The notes below the pieces were generated by a model, which did no database searches, was not told the DNA's origin, and worked only from the letters and a program-made list of their open reading frames with translations. Of a stretch of DNA of 64,000 bases, positions 12,813 to 22,838 are shown piece by piece. Source of the DNA: Strongylocentrotus purpuratus (Eukaryota; Echinodermata; Echinoidea; Camarodonta; Strongylocentrotidae); assembly GCF_000002235.5 (NCBI RefSeq), contig NW_022145599.1, forward strand, positions 23,210,879 through 23,274,878, given 5' to 3'. Position numbers and translations under genes: made by a program. Numbering within the stretch: position 1 is the stretch's first letter; the number at the start of each line of letters is the position of its first letter.

Positions 12813-12908
12813 GACCGACTCCTAGTAGACAGGCAACGGTGTCGATTTGTATCCGTGGTTGGGGACATGATATAGGTCTAGATCTAGACCCTAGAAAGTC
12901 TAGCTTTA

Positions 12909-13097
12909 AAGTAGATAGACCCTATTCATTGATTTTAAAAACTAACTTTATTTTCATTATTGCAAAGTTGAAACTTTGATATGACAAGGTTATCAAAATT
13001 CAATGCTTGGAAACATTCAAAGTAGTGATTATTATAAATTACAAAATGCTTAAAAATACAGCCCCGGCATAGCACCTGAAGAGCTCTCCGAACGCTG
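12909..13097. repeat. Dispersed repeat, copy 1 (CAGCCCCGGCATAGCACC)
   Basis: About 185 bp, ending GAGCTCTCCGAACGCTG, is nearly identical to 23878-24057 in the same orientation, with a handful of substitutions and indels. No terminal repeats were found, so its nature is unknown. Confidence 0.85.
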
Positions 13098-13271
13098 TAA
13101 CTCCGGGAAGCTCCAACACCGGCGCCGCAGGCGTCGGAGCGTCGGGTGGTTTTGTTGGTTTCTCATGGGGGCTAGTAAAACAGCCGATTGGGTGATATTA
13201 TCGTTAAATCTGCAAAGAATGGAACAGTTTGCCTGATGATATAAAATATAGACCTCTAGTACAACTCTTTC

Positions 13272-14025
13272 TAGACCGAAAGCTTCAGTCTCTATACCGT
13301 CGGTTGTTCCACTGAGACTACGTCTGGCTCCACTAGACCTCCGGTTATAGAGACTGAACGATCGCCTATGCCAGCCTATGTTGAAGATATCACGGCTAGA
13401 TTTTAGCCGTTAGGCCCCTCCCACAAACATGAACAAACTTGCCACGGCCGTATTGTTATGCCCCCAAAATCCCCCAAAATGTCATTTTACCTCGTGCATA
13501 TCCAATTTTACATTAGGCCTAGGCTATAATACATCGGTTCCACTTACTAACTTGATTGAAATAATCCGTTTAATGGTCCCTTTTAAGGAAATTATGGGTC
13601 AAAATCGACATCCATGTTGAAAATCTTGCAAGCCGTGTTAAACTCTCGCTGCCGTCAATCTCATCCCTTCTAGTCTACGCCGAAGGCAAAATGATTATGA
13701 AGGAAAAACTGTGCGCCATCTACACGTTCGTAATGGCGTTATCACAGTTTTTCCTTCATAACATTTTTGCCTCCTTCGGCGTAACTAGAATTGGATATGC
13801 CACGAGGTAAAATGACATTTTGGGGGATTTTGGGGGCATAACAATACGGCCGTGGCAAGTTTGTTCATGTTTGTGGGAGGGGCCTAACGGCTAAAATCTA
13901 GCCGTGATATCTTCAACATAGGCTGGCATAGGCGATCGTTCAGTCTCTATAACCGGAGGTCTAGTGGAGCCAGACGTAGTCTCAGTGGAACAACCGACGG
14001 TATAGAGACTGAAGCTTTCGGTCTA
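13272..14025. mobile_element. Foldback (Mutator-like) element with 9-bp target duplication
   Basis: The first roughly 235 bp (from TAGACCGAAAGCTTCAG) are repeated almost perfectly in inverted orientation at the right end (to CTGAAGCTTTCGGTCTA). A shorter inverted pair (GGAAAAACTGTG / CACAGTTTTTCC) occupies the centre. AACTCTTTC stands immediately outside both ends (13263-13271 and 14026-14034), an exact 9-bp target duplication. Very long terminal inverted repeats with a 9-bp duplication are typical of Mutator-like elements. There is no transposase frame, so it is non-autonomous. Confidence 0.88.
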
Positions 14026-14034
14026 AACTCTTTC

Positions 14035-14432
14035 TAGGTTTAGAAGGTTATCTAAAACGTACCTACTTGGAAAACTGACATAATTCTACTTTGTATCTTA
14101 ATAATTTCTCATTTTCAAACGCTTATAGACCACTAAGGACTGTGTGTGTGCGCGCGTGTGTGTGAATATTTTTGTGTGTTCTATATTCTGTAGCTTAGTT
14201 TGTTTTCATCCCTTGTATAAACATTACATTCTTTTTATTCACCTTGCCATATCGTTAATGTATGTATTTTGTTGACTATAGGGCCCCGCTCACAAGCTTA
14301 GCTTCTACAGGGGTCCTAAAACCATTCACTTAATGATGTACTATTACCAGTCTCTTTTTCATGTAAAAGATTATATCATGTTTTGTGTGGTTTTGAATAA
14401 ATGAACTTGAACTTGAACTTGAAAGGGAGTAC
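14035..14432 (+). mobile_element. Probable LINE 3' untranslated fragment
   Basis: The stretch ends AATAAATGAACTTGAACTTG followed by further short tandem ACTTGA copies, a tail type commonly left by CR1/L2-like LINEs. No reverse transcriptase frame remains. Assignment rests on the tail only. Confidence 0.4.
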
Positions 14433-14499
14433 TTACAATTTTTACATCATAGGGTACACGACTCCTCAGGGCTCAACTCCAATCACTTGAATGTATAAT

Positions 14500-14745
14500 T
14501 TGAAAAAGTCTTCGATGGGAAAAAAAGGTTAATTCGGGGTACTACACCAATGATTCTTCCATGTCGCAGCGTTGATTCAAAATAGCCATGAGAAGGTACG
14601 CATGCGCGGCAGTGGCGAAGAAAATATGAATATTCATGCTATCGAGCGCCGATCGCTCGAAATCGCTGAATATGCACGAGGTTGAGAAGGGCTCTGTTTG
14701 TTCGAGACCGATACAGCTCAGCTCCCTTTTCACCTGTACCGTGTG
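14500..14745. repeat. Dispersed repeat related to 21570-21700
   Basis: GTCTTCGATGGGAAAA, ATTCTTCCATGT, AGCCATGAGAAGGTACGCAT and the GCGCGGCAGTGGCG region have counterparts in the same order at about 21565-21690 (GTCTTTGATGGGGAAAA, ATTCTTCCCTGT, GCATGGCGAAGAGAAAGTAC). It is an old repeat family of unknown class. Confidence 0.55.
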
Positions 14746-14919
14746 AATTCACGATCTCTACACAATCATGACAATGGTGATGACCTCTGACTTGCGCTTC
14801 GTAAATGTGCTGCTTCCGGTAAATGCGCTGCATAACACTCGTACAGCGCATTATACGGAAGCAGCACAATCACGGAAGTGCCAGTCAGAGGTCATCACCA
14901 TTGTGTAGAGATCGTGAAT
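14746..14919. mobile_element. Palindromic element, about 174 bp
   Basis: The two halves are inverted copies: ACGATCTCTACACAAT..GGTGATGACCTCTGACT at the left and AGTCAGAGGTCATCACC..ATTGTGTAGAGATCGT at the right, with GTGCTGCTTCCG / CGGAAGCAGCAC nearer the centre. The right half also has a short tandem of the chain. It is probably a MITE or foldback; no target duplication is clear. Confidence 0.7.
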
Positions 14920-15340
14920 TGCTATTATTTTCTTATTTTTACCTCCGATTTTTAAATTCAGTAGGTAGTTAGGAGAAAAAATATCATAAAATTCATCAAA
15001 GCCACTGTCCAATATTGGTCGGGTGCGGGGAAAGTGTGATTTTGGACCCATTTGAGATGTTGTTTACCTACCTCTCCGTGCAGTGGTATGGGAGGCGGTT
15101 AAGGCTTTCTCGAATAATATCGTAAAAAAACATTTTGAGAGAGCCCTTAAGGCTAGGATGATAGGTGTCAAAATATTTTCGGCAATGGATCAAAGCAACC
15201 AAGAGGTAGAAGCGTGTGGCAGGTTGCAACCCCTCCCTTACAAGTTATTAACTTTTTTCAAGTAACCCTCAATAAAGATAACATTTCAGAGAATATGGGT
15301 TATTATCCTCTCAAGCGCGTAGCAATGATTATATTTTAGG
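14920..15340. other. No recognisable feature
   Basis: Short open frames only, without similarity to known proteins. No inverted or tandem repeats were noticed. Confidence 0.45.
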
Positions 15341-15840
15341 GGGGGCGGAGTAAGCACGCAAAGCGTGCGAATCACTTACAGAGCGCGCAAAGCGCGCTCC
15401 CTAGGGGTGGGTGCAGGGAGGGGAGTTCCCCGTCCCGCGCAAAGCTCGGAAGCTTTGATGTTTCATTAAATTATTAGAGAAAGAAGACGATTCGTTGTAC
15501 CGTTCTCGACTTTTAATCCTTGTTTGAATCAAGTTCCCCTTCCTCCGCGCGTAGTGTGGAAGCTCTGACATTTCATTAAATTATTAAAGAAAGAAGACGA
15601 TTCGTTGTACCATTCTCGATTCTTAATCCTTGTCTGAATTCAGTTCCCAGCCCCCCTTCCGCGCGGAAGCTCTGACATTTCATTAGATTATTAAAGAAAG
15701 AAGACGATTCGTTGTACCATTCTCGACTCTTAATCCTTGTCTGAATTCAGTTCCCCCCCTTCCGCGCGGAAGCTCTGACATTTCATTAGATTATTAAAGA
15801 AAGATGACGATGCGTTGTACCGTTCTCGACTCTTAATTTT
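15341..15840. repeat. GC hairpin cluster and a roughly 107-bp tandem repeat, four copies
   Basis: Two perfect mini-hairpins with AAA loops lie at 15354-15368 (GCACGC-AAA-GCGTGC) and 15381-15399 (GAGCGCGC-AAA-GCGCGCTC). Then a unit containing GGAAGCTCTGACATTTCATT, GAAGACGATTCGTTGTACC and TCTTAATCCTTG recurs four times, at about 15450, 15560, 15666 and 15769. Confidence 0.85.
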
Positions 15841-16115
15841 TTTTCTTCCTACGTCCTCTTCCTTTCTTCTTTCTCTCTCTCTCTTTTTTTTTGGCCGGCA
15901 TTTTTTTTTTTTTTTTTTTTTTTTGGGGGGGGGGGGGGGGCAGGCGACCTCCCCCACCACCCCCTACCTGGCTACACGCCTGTTTCCTCTCTGTCTCTGT
16001 CTCTAATTATCTCTCTCTCCCACTCTCTACTTTTTTTTGCACTTTTGCGCTTCGTGCGCTTAACATTTAGCTCGTTGCTTTTTAAGGCTGTGGCTTTGCA
16101 TTTGGCGCACTGCAT
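15841..16115. repeat. Pyrimidine-rich and homopolymer tracts
   Basis: T- and C-rich DNA with a T-run and an adjoining G-run at about 15901-15941, then CTCTCTGTCTCTGTCTCT. Frames such as a proline/lysine-rich minus-strand frame here simply translate the homopolymers. Confidence 0.85.
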
Positions 16116-16379
16116 TTCTATGATGCTGTTGATTGAATAAATTGAATAAATTCATCAATTCCTGATGAAGCCATATGAGCGAGAATTCAATTTATTCTTG
16201 TCTCATATACGGTTGTCTCATTTACGTATGTATTATGAAAATGAGATAGCAAAATGTGTATATTGATGGTCATCTTGTGAGTAATAACCATTAACTACTC
16301 TCACCGGGCTCTCATCATTAATTTTTCTCTTTTTTGGGGTTTTTTTTTATGGTGAATTATTGGGGGGGATGATTGTACA

Positions 16380-16466
16380 GGCCATCCCCCCCTGAAATAT
16401 TGGGGGGGGGGATATACCCCCCTCCCCCTCCCCCCCCTCCCCCCTCCCCCCTCCCCCCCTCCCCCC

Positions 16467-16512
<46 letters not shown>
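16380..16512. repeat. Poly-C tract
   Basis: Almost pure C, interrupted by single T or A residues up to about 16470, then about 45 uninterrupted C. Exact length is unreliable in any assembly. Confidence 0.95.
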
Positions 16513-16513
<1 letters not shown>

Positions 16514-17175
16514 TCGACACCCATGTAGACAGGTCTAGACTACTAAAACATACCCAAAATGAAGTAAATATTCATTTAATGTCCAAATAAAGATCATGAG
16601 TTAAAAGTTGTTATGTTTATTACCTGGGAACAACCACTCCAGCAAAGCATAGAGAGTCATAGTCATACTCATAGACAGAAATAACCGTCTGATTTGGGTC
16701 ATTTCTTTAATAAAACTGACATTTGTTGACATTCCCCAATACAGACGGTACACCAGAGATCTCGTACCGTGGGGGTAGCTTAGAGCCAGCGATGAACATC
16801 TTTTCGTACACAACATTTTCTCCCCGATTTTCTTTATTTAGATCTAGATCTAGATCTTATTTTCTGATTTCTAAATCATAATAGGTATAGGTCTAGGTTA
16901 GGTAGTGTTCTCCTATTTACACTAGGCCTACATATTTTTAGATGAACTCTTACAGTTATTTATACAAATATAAAATTTATGGACTTACTTATACTATTAG
17001 CTAGTGAGTTATACGAATTGTCCCATTTTCGTCAAGCTGTACCTTTCGCCGTACTTGAACTGTGATCTATGACCCGCAAGATATATTTCCGGGTCAACGG
17101 ACTAGCTGTATTATTAACGTACACATCAATCAGGGGGTCTTTATCATACAGGATCTCTATGGTCAGGGCTAGTTC
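16513..17175. other. No recognisable feature
   Basis: AT-rich DNA with repeated CTAGATCTAGATCTAGATC words at 16841-16858. No coding or structural signal is convincing. Confidence 0.45.
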
Positions 17176-17410
17176 TAGACCGAATTTTCTGTCTCTTTCG
17201 TTCCTCTTATTTGGGTAGGGTCGGCTCTCTCTTTAGAGACGGAAGCCGACTATACGCATTCCCTCGCTAACACCAAGGCCATTTATGGCCATATTTTTAT
17301 GCCCCGAAAATCCCCCCAAATGTCATTTTACCTTGTGTATGTTATATTGTAAATTAGGCCTAGGCTATAATAAATCGGTTCCACTTACCAATTTGACTGA
17401 CAGGTTTCAT
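17176..17410. mobile_element. Diverged single arm of the 13272 foldback family
   Basis: It begins TAGACCGAATTTTCTGTCTCT, like the foldback end at 13272, and its second half (GGCCATATTTTTATGCCCC, ATGTCATTTTACCT, TTAGGCCTAGGCTATAATA) parallels 13446-13555 base for base with scattered changes. Only the left arm is present. Confidence 0.7.
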
Positions 17411-17470
17411 GGCAAACCGCTGCAGAATACAAGTACATACCGATGCTGGGTTGCGGGCGGGCGCGCGCCT

Positions 17471-17540
17471 GTGTGAAGTTATCTACCGTACAAGTAATTA
17501 GGATCTGAGACATTACAATACACGGTAGATAACTTCACAC
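17471..17540. repeat. Perfect 19-bp inverted repeat, 32-bp spacer
   Basis: GTGTGAAGTTATCTACCGT at 17471-17489 and its exact complement at 17522-17540. It may be the remains of a small inverted-repeat transposon. Confidence 0.8.
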
Positions 17541-18106
17541 AACTTTTAAATCATGACCATTATTTGAACAATTGATGAAGATTTAGTTGATTTTCAGTAT
17601 GTTTTAGTAGAGTCCAGGGTATCTCCACGCTGGAGGTCCGAGTCGAAGCCTGAATAGGGAGGCCAATACCCAAATCTAACTTTTTAATTACTAATCTAGA
17701 CTAGAGGTCTAATCAATTGTGTTAAATGATACTAATGAAGACAATCTATAACTTCTCTTTAGGTAAAATGACAGAAAAATGGCATTTCGGACAATTTACT
17801 CACAGCTCGCAATTCGCATTGCCGCACGTACATTAAATGTGCGTTGTATCGACTCGGACCACTGAATTTCGAGCAGTGTTTTTGTCAGTAAATCACTGCA
17901 AAAATATTATTTTCATAATGTATGAAGGTCTATTTTTGATTCCTGGTATAAATTTCGTTATTGAGAAGTCGAATGTACTACATTTTAGACGAGATGGCTG
18001 ATGTTTGTTCACATTCTTTCGTCCTGGCCGTAAATTAGCAGACTATACTGCTAGTGCTACCACGCAGCAGCTCGTCGCTCAGCTCTACTAGTCTCTAGCA
18101 GTACAG
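17541..18106. other. No recognisable feature
   Basis: Contains GTTTTAGTAGAG..GGTATCTCCACGC at 17602-17631, an inverted match to GGCGTGGAGATACCCTACTAAAAC at 12631, possibly two ends of the same old element. Otherwise nothing is identified. Confidence 0.4.
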
Positions 18107-18388
18107 TTCCTGGGTAAAATCTACACTGGAAGTAAATTTATGTTATTTTGGTGCAATAAACATGGAACCTGTCAAAATCAAGTCAAAATCAGACAAACAA
18201 AATGGCTTGCTTACATTTTGGGCTCAACTTCCACTGCAACTTTTTGATTTTGCTGAGTTTTTTAATTTTAAAATATATTTTTTTAAATTTTAATTTGTAT
18301 TTTATCAATTTTTTTAAACAGCCGCGCGCCACTCCGACTGATCGCAAGCGCCACAAGTGGCGCGTGCGCCGCCAGTTGAGAAGGCCTG
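18107..18388 (-). mobile_element. hAT-like element (CAGGCCTTCTCAAC ends), 5'-truncated copy
   Basis: It is nearly identical to the terminal 290 bp of the complete copy at 19701-20242, starting TTCCTGGGTAAAATC and ending GTTGAGAAGGCCTG. TTCTAGAC follows directly. The outer end and roughly half of the element are absent. Strand is assigned by treating CAGGCC as the 5' end. Confidence 0.8.
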
Positions 18389-19700
18389 TTCTAGACATTG
18401 GTTAATATGCGCTCAAATAAGACCTTTTTAATGTCGGCTGCTAGAATTTGTTTACCCCGTATTCGCTGAAGTATATAATAATCTACATTTCATGTGAGTT
18501 TCAGCTCATTTAAAGCAAATGGGAATTAGCGGCGAATGTATTAAAGACTGACACCCCTTCACCGATATACTCTTCATGCTATGCGCTACTAACTAAAATA
18601 TTTGTTCTGGACATTTGTTGATGTACACTCAAATAAGACCTTTTTAATGTCGGCTGCTACAATTTCTGCACCCTGTATTCGCTAAACTATATAATAATCT
18701 ACATTTCATGGGAGTTTCAGCAAAATTAAGGCAAATGGGAATTAGCGGCGAATGTATTAAAGGTCGAAACCCCCTTCACCGATATACTCTACATGTTATG
18801 CGCTCCTAACGAATATATTTGTTTTGGACATTGGTTGATATGCGCTCAAATAAGACCTTTTTAATGTCGGCTGCTAGAATTTGTGCACCCCGTATTCGAT
18901 GAGGTATATAATAATCTACATTTCATGTGAGTTTAGGCACATTTAAAGCAAATGGGAATTAGCGGCGAATGTATTAAATGCCGAAACCCCTTTGCCAATA
19001 TACATGTACTCTACATGTTATGCGCTACTAACGAATTATTTGTTTTGGACATTGGTTGATATGTGCTCAAATAAGACCTTTTTAATGTCGGATGCTAGAA
19101 TTTGTTTACCCCGTATCTGCTGAAGTACATAATAATCTACATTTCATGTGAGTTTCAGCTCATTTAAAGCAAATGGGAATTAGCGGCGAATGTATTAAAG
19201 ACCGACACCCCCTTCACCTATATACTCTACATGTCATGCGCTACTAACTAAAATATTTCTTCTAGACATTGGTTGATATGCGCTCAAATAAGACCTTTTT
19301 AATGTCGGCTCCTAGAATTTGTGCACCCCGTATTCGATGAGGTATATAATAATCTACATTTCATGTGAGTTTAGCACAATTAAAGCAAATGGGAATTAGC
19401 GGCGAATGTATTAAAGGGCGAAACCCCCTTCACCGATATACTCTACATGTTATGCGCTACTAACTAAAATATTTGTTCTGGACATTGGTTGATATGCGCT
19501 CAAATAAGACCTTTTTAATGTCGGCTGCTAGAATTTGTGCACCCTGTATTCGATGAGGTATATAATAATCTACATTTCATGTGAGTTTAGGCACATTTAA
19601 AGCAAATGGGAATTAGCGGCGAATGTATTAAAGACCGACACCCCCTTCACCGATATACTCTACATGTTATGCGCTACTAACTAAAATATTTGTTCTAGAC
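18389..19700. repeat. Tandem array, about 217-bp monomer, six copies
   Basis: Each monomer contains GACATTGGTTGATATGCGCT, AATAAGACCTTTTTAATGTC, ATAATCTACATTTCATGTGA, GGGAATTAGCGGCGAATGTA and TTCACCGATATACTCTAC. Copies start near 18393, 18610, 18828, 19048, 19265 and 19482. Both edges are the word TTCTAGAC, where hAT-like termini abut (18388 and 19701). Confidence 0.93.
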
Positions 19701-20242
19701 CAGGCCTTCTCAACTAGTTTATTAGAAGTGCCAAAACAAAATTTTATTAAGGTTGAAGTGCCAACCTGTATGTTTGGTGACTGTGTTGCGAGGGAGTGTA
19801 GTGACCGAGGCGATAGATGGGGTCCAGGGGCGAAGCCCCGGAAGCTAGTAGATTTTAGGGCTTTTTTAAGGCCCAGATGTGGCTGATTTAACACCTTTTT
19901 ATTCCATAAAATATCAATCATAATTTCATATTGGTGTGAAATAATTAGGACAATTCCTGGGTAAAATCTACACTGGAAGTAAATGTATGTTATTTTGGTG
20001 CAATAAACACGGAACCTGTCAAAATCAAGTGAAAATTAAACAAACAAAATGGCTTGCTTACATTTTGGGCTCAACTTCCACTGCAACTTTTTGATTTTGC
20101 GTGAGTTTTTAATTTTAAAATATAGTTTTTTTAGTTTTAATTTTAATTTATATTTTATCAATTTTTTTAAACAGCCGCGCGCCACTCCGACTGACCACAA
20201 GCGCCACAAGTGGCGCGCGCGGCCGCCAGTTGAGAAGGTCTG
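19701..20242 (+). mobile_element. hAT-like non-autonomous element (CAGGCCTTCTCAAC ends)
   Basis: It starts CAGGCCTTCTCAACTAG and ends CCAGTTGAGAAGGTCTG, which are inverted repeats of the hAT type. TTCTAGAC lies before it and ATCTAGAT after it, a near 8-bp duplication sharing TCTAGA. The right half is shared with 18107-18388. There is no transposase frame. Confidence 0.82.
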
Positions 20243-20414
20243 ATCTAGATCTATATCTACTATATTATCATTACTCATTCAGAGTAGAATATCCAATTTG
20301 AGTGAGTGAGTAAACTAGACCACTGTAGCTACATCATAATTACTATTAGTCATTCAGGGTAGAATCTCTGATTAACATGATGATGATGATTCAGGGGCGG
20401 CTGAGCGACTTCCA
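20243..20414. other. Spacer with CTAGATC words
   Basis: A short AT-rich spacer with TGATGATGATGAT and CTAGATCTATATC words. No feature was recognised. Confidence 0.4.
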
Positions 20415-20640
20415 AAGTGGGGGGGGGGGGGGGGTGTTACACCCACAAATGTAATAACGCCCACAAATGTAATAACACTTTACCCACAAATGTAATAACA
20501 CTTTACCCACAAAAGTAATAATTTCACCCACAAATGTAATAACCACTTTACCCACAAATGTAATAATTTTGAATCACCCACAAACGTAATAATGACTTTA
20601 CCCACAAATGTAATAAATTTGAAGTGATATTTTGTCGAAT
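20415..20640. repeat. Minisatellite CCCACAAATGTAATAA
   Basis: A G-run at about 20420 is followed by about nine copies of CCCACAAATGTAATAAC with short variable links (ACTTTA or none), ending near 20620. Confidence 0.9.
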
Positions 20641-20874
20641 TTTTTCAAAACTAAAACCGTGTAACAGGGCTCGAATTACCCACCGGCAATCAGCAATTTG
20701 CCGCCTTGCCCCTCTCACTGGCCGGAATGCCCTTTTCAAAATCAAACCGCTTACGGCCACAATATTTAAATCCACAAAAGTTTTGCTAACATTATAGTCA
20801 TAAGTCAACCCCGACTTGTAATGTTCAAAAAGACTTTGTTGCCCCAACTGAGATCTAAAAACATTATTAATCAG

Positions 20875-21525
20875 CAAGGTTTTGTTGCCCCTACAGAGCT
20901 TTAAAAACGATAATAATTGGCAGGGTTTTGTTGTCCCTACGGAGATCTTAAAACGGTAATAATCGGCAAGGTTTTGTTGCCCCTACGGAGCTCTAAAAAT
21001 GATAATAATCGGCAGGATTTTGTTGCCCCTAACGGAGCTCTAAAAATGATAATAATCGGCAAGGTTTTATTGCCCCTACGGAGCTCTGAAAACATTAATG
21101 ATCGGCAAGGTTTTGTTGCCCGTACGGAGCTCTAAAACAATAATTATCGGCAAGGTTTTCTTGCCCCTTCGGAGCTATTAAAACAATAATAATCGGCAAA
21201 GGTAATCGGCAAGGTTTTATTGCCCCATACGGAGCTCTAAAAACAATAATAATCGGCAAGGTTTTGTTGCCCGTACGGAGATCTAAAAACAATAATTATC
21301 GGGAAGGTTTTGTTGCCCCTACGGAGCTCTAAAAACAATAATAATCGGCAAGGTTCTGTTGCCCCTACAGAGATCTTAAAACAATAATTATCGGCAAGGT
21401 TTTGTTGCCCCTACGGAGCTCTAAAATGATAATGGCAGGGTTTTGTTGCCCCTACGGAGATCTAAAAACGATAATAATCGACAAGGTTTTGTTGCCCCTA
21501 CGGAGCTCTAAAACAATAATAGTTG
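20875..21525. repeat. Minisatellite, about 45-bp unit, about 14 copies
   Basis: AAGGTTTTGTTGCCCCTACG followed by GAGCTCTAAAAACAATAATA recurs every 43-46 bp. Open frames across several units (for example 20917-21135) are a product of the repeat and break where the unit length changes. Confidence 0.95.
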
Positions 21526-22448
21526 CTCGACTTCTCTGAGCATCTGGCTGGCCAGTTGAAATTATGATTGGAAGAAGTCTTTGATGGGGAAAAGGGGGTG
21601 ATTCTTCGTGCTACCCCAACGATTCTTCCCTGTTGTATCGTCGATTCGACATGCATGGCGAAGAGAAAGTACCGCACTACAGCGCCGTCTCTTTGCTGAG
21701 TTTTTTTCTCGATCAGCAGACATTTCAACTAGACCAGTAGTAATTACAAGCCGAGTAATACAACCGTTTTAGCTCACCTGCATTCTGATCGCGGTCTCCC
21801 TGCTTAATTTGTTCGATTGAGAGACGTTTCAGCTAATTTATAACCGAGAAAAACAACTTTATCTCCAAAAATGTCACGCTGCAATACACTACTGTGAACA
21901 CTGCACTATGAACGGCTGAGCTGAGCTCATCGCGAGTTTTCCCCGTGCCGCGAAGTTCAAGTTACGCTAATTATCAAAACAAAACATAGGCGAAGCCAGT
22001 GTGTCAGGATCTGCAAGACGATCAATTTTACAGTACCAAACGTCAATATTTCAAGGAAACCAAACATCGGGAAGTAACCAATGCTCATACTAATTGAAAG
22101 AATGTTCATTTCTTTATTGTAAATTCATTCAATATCACAAAAATTGCAAAATCTACTAAAAAAATGACCTATGTTTGTGTACGTATTTACATTAAAATAA
22201 TATGTTGTACTTCCGGGTTTAGGAACAGTCCACGGAAATACGTCACATATACTACGTCACGAACAAGAATATCAATGCTTCCGGGTTCCTCTGCTTACAC
22301 TTTTGATCTTTCTAAGTCTAATAATAATTTAACAACACATGCAAATTTCTGTCAATCAATATATATGCTCAGTGGCTGCCGGGCTCACGATCAATTGGGC
22401 AAAAAGAATTTCTGTTTCGGTTTAATAAAATTTGGAGTGGACTATTAG
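21526..22448. other. Mostly unassigned; contains a dispersed repeat
   Basis: 21565-21700 is related to 14500-14640. The remainder, up to the ATT microsatellite, has only short open frames with no recognisable similarity. Confidence 0.45.
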
Positions 22449-22450
22449 GC

Positions 22451-22488
<38 letters not shown>

Positions 22489-22492
22489 TATA
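22449..22492. repeat. (ATT)n microsatellite
   Basis: An ATT run of about 43 bp. Confidence 0.95.
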
Positions 22493-22690
22493 AGCATTCC
22501 AACAATAGCAAACATGCATATTTTCATCACTTTCTTCCAAATTCACCTTTAGATATTGAGGGCAGTAATTCTATATCAGCATATTGCTGCTTATGTTCTT
22601 CTCTACTTTTGAATGCTGCTAAAATATGCTTATGATTTTTGATGAACATTTCAACCCTCAATGCTAAATTTTGACAGTTTTCTCATTCAG

Positions 22691-22838
22691 TTTCAGAGTA
22701 GCAAACAGGATCGAAGCATTCTACACTGGAGGAAAAGTCTATGTAGCATCAGATGGCAGCCACATCTTCTGTACAAATGGAGATGAAGTTAAGATTCTGG
22801 ATGCTGTGACAGGGAAGGCTGTTCATAGCATCAAAGAT
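22691..22838 (+). CDS. TBL3: TBL3 exon A (first certain coding exon)
   Basis: Acceptor ATTCAG before 22691, donor GTAAGA after 22838. One leading base completes a split codon, then 49 codons (residues 1-49) run FRVANRIEAFYTGG..GKAVHSIKD, the conserved TBL3 N-terminal region that forms the first blade of propeller 1. An alternative acceptor six bases downstream (TTTCAG) would remove two residues. It ends in phase 0. Confidence 0.92.

Noticed and set aside
15730-16006. Proline/lysine-rich frames
   Set aside because: They are translations of homopolymer and TC/GA tracts.
20917-21292. Frames in the 45-bp minisatellite
   Set aside because: They come from the repeat and break when unit length changes.
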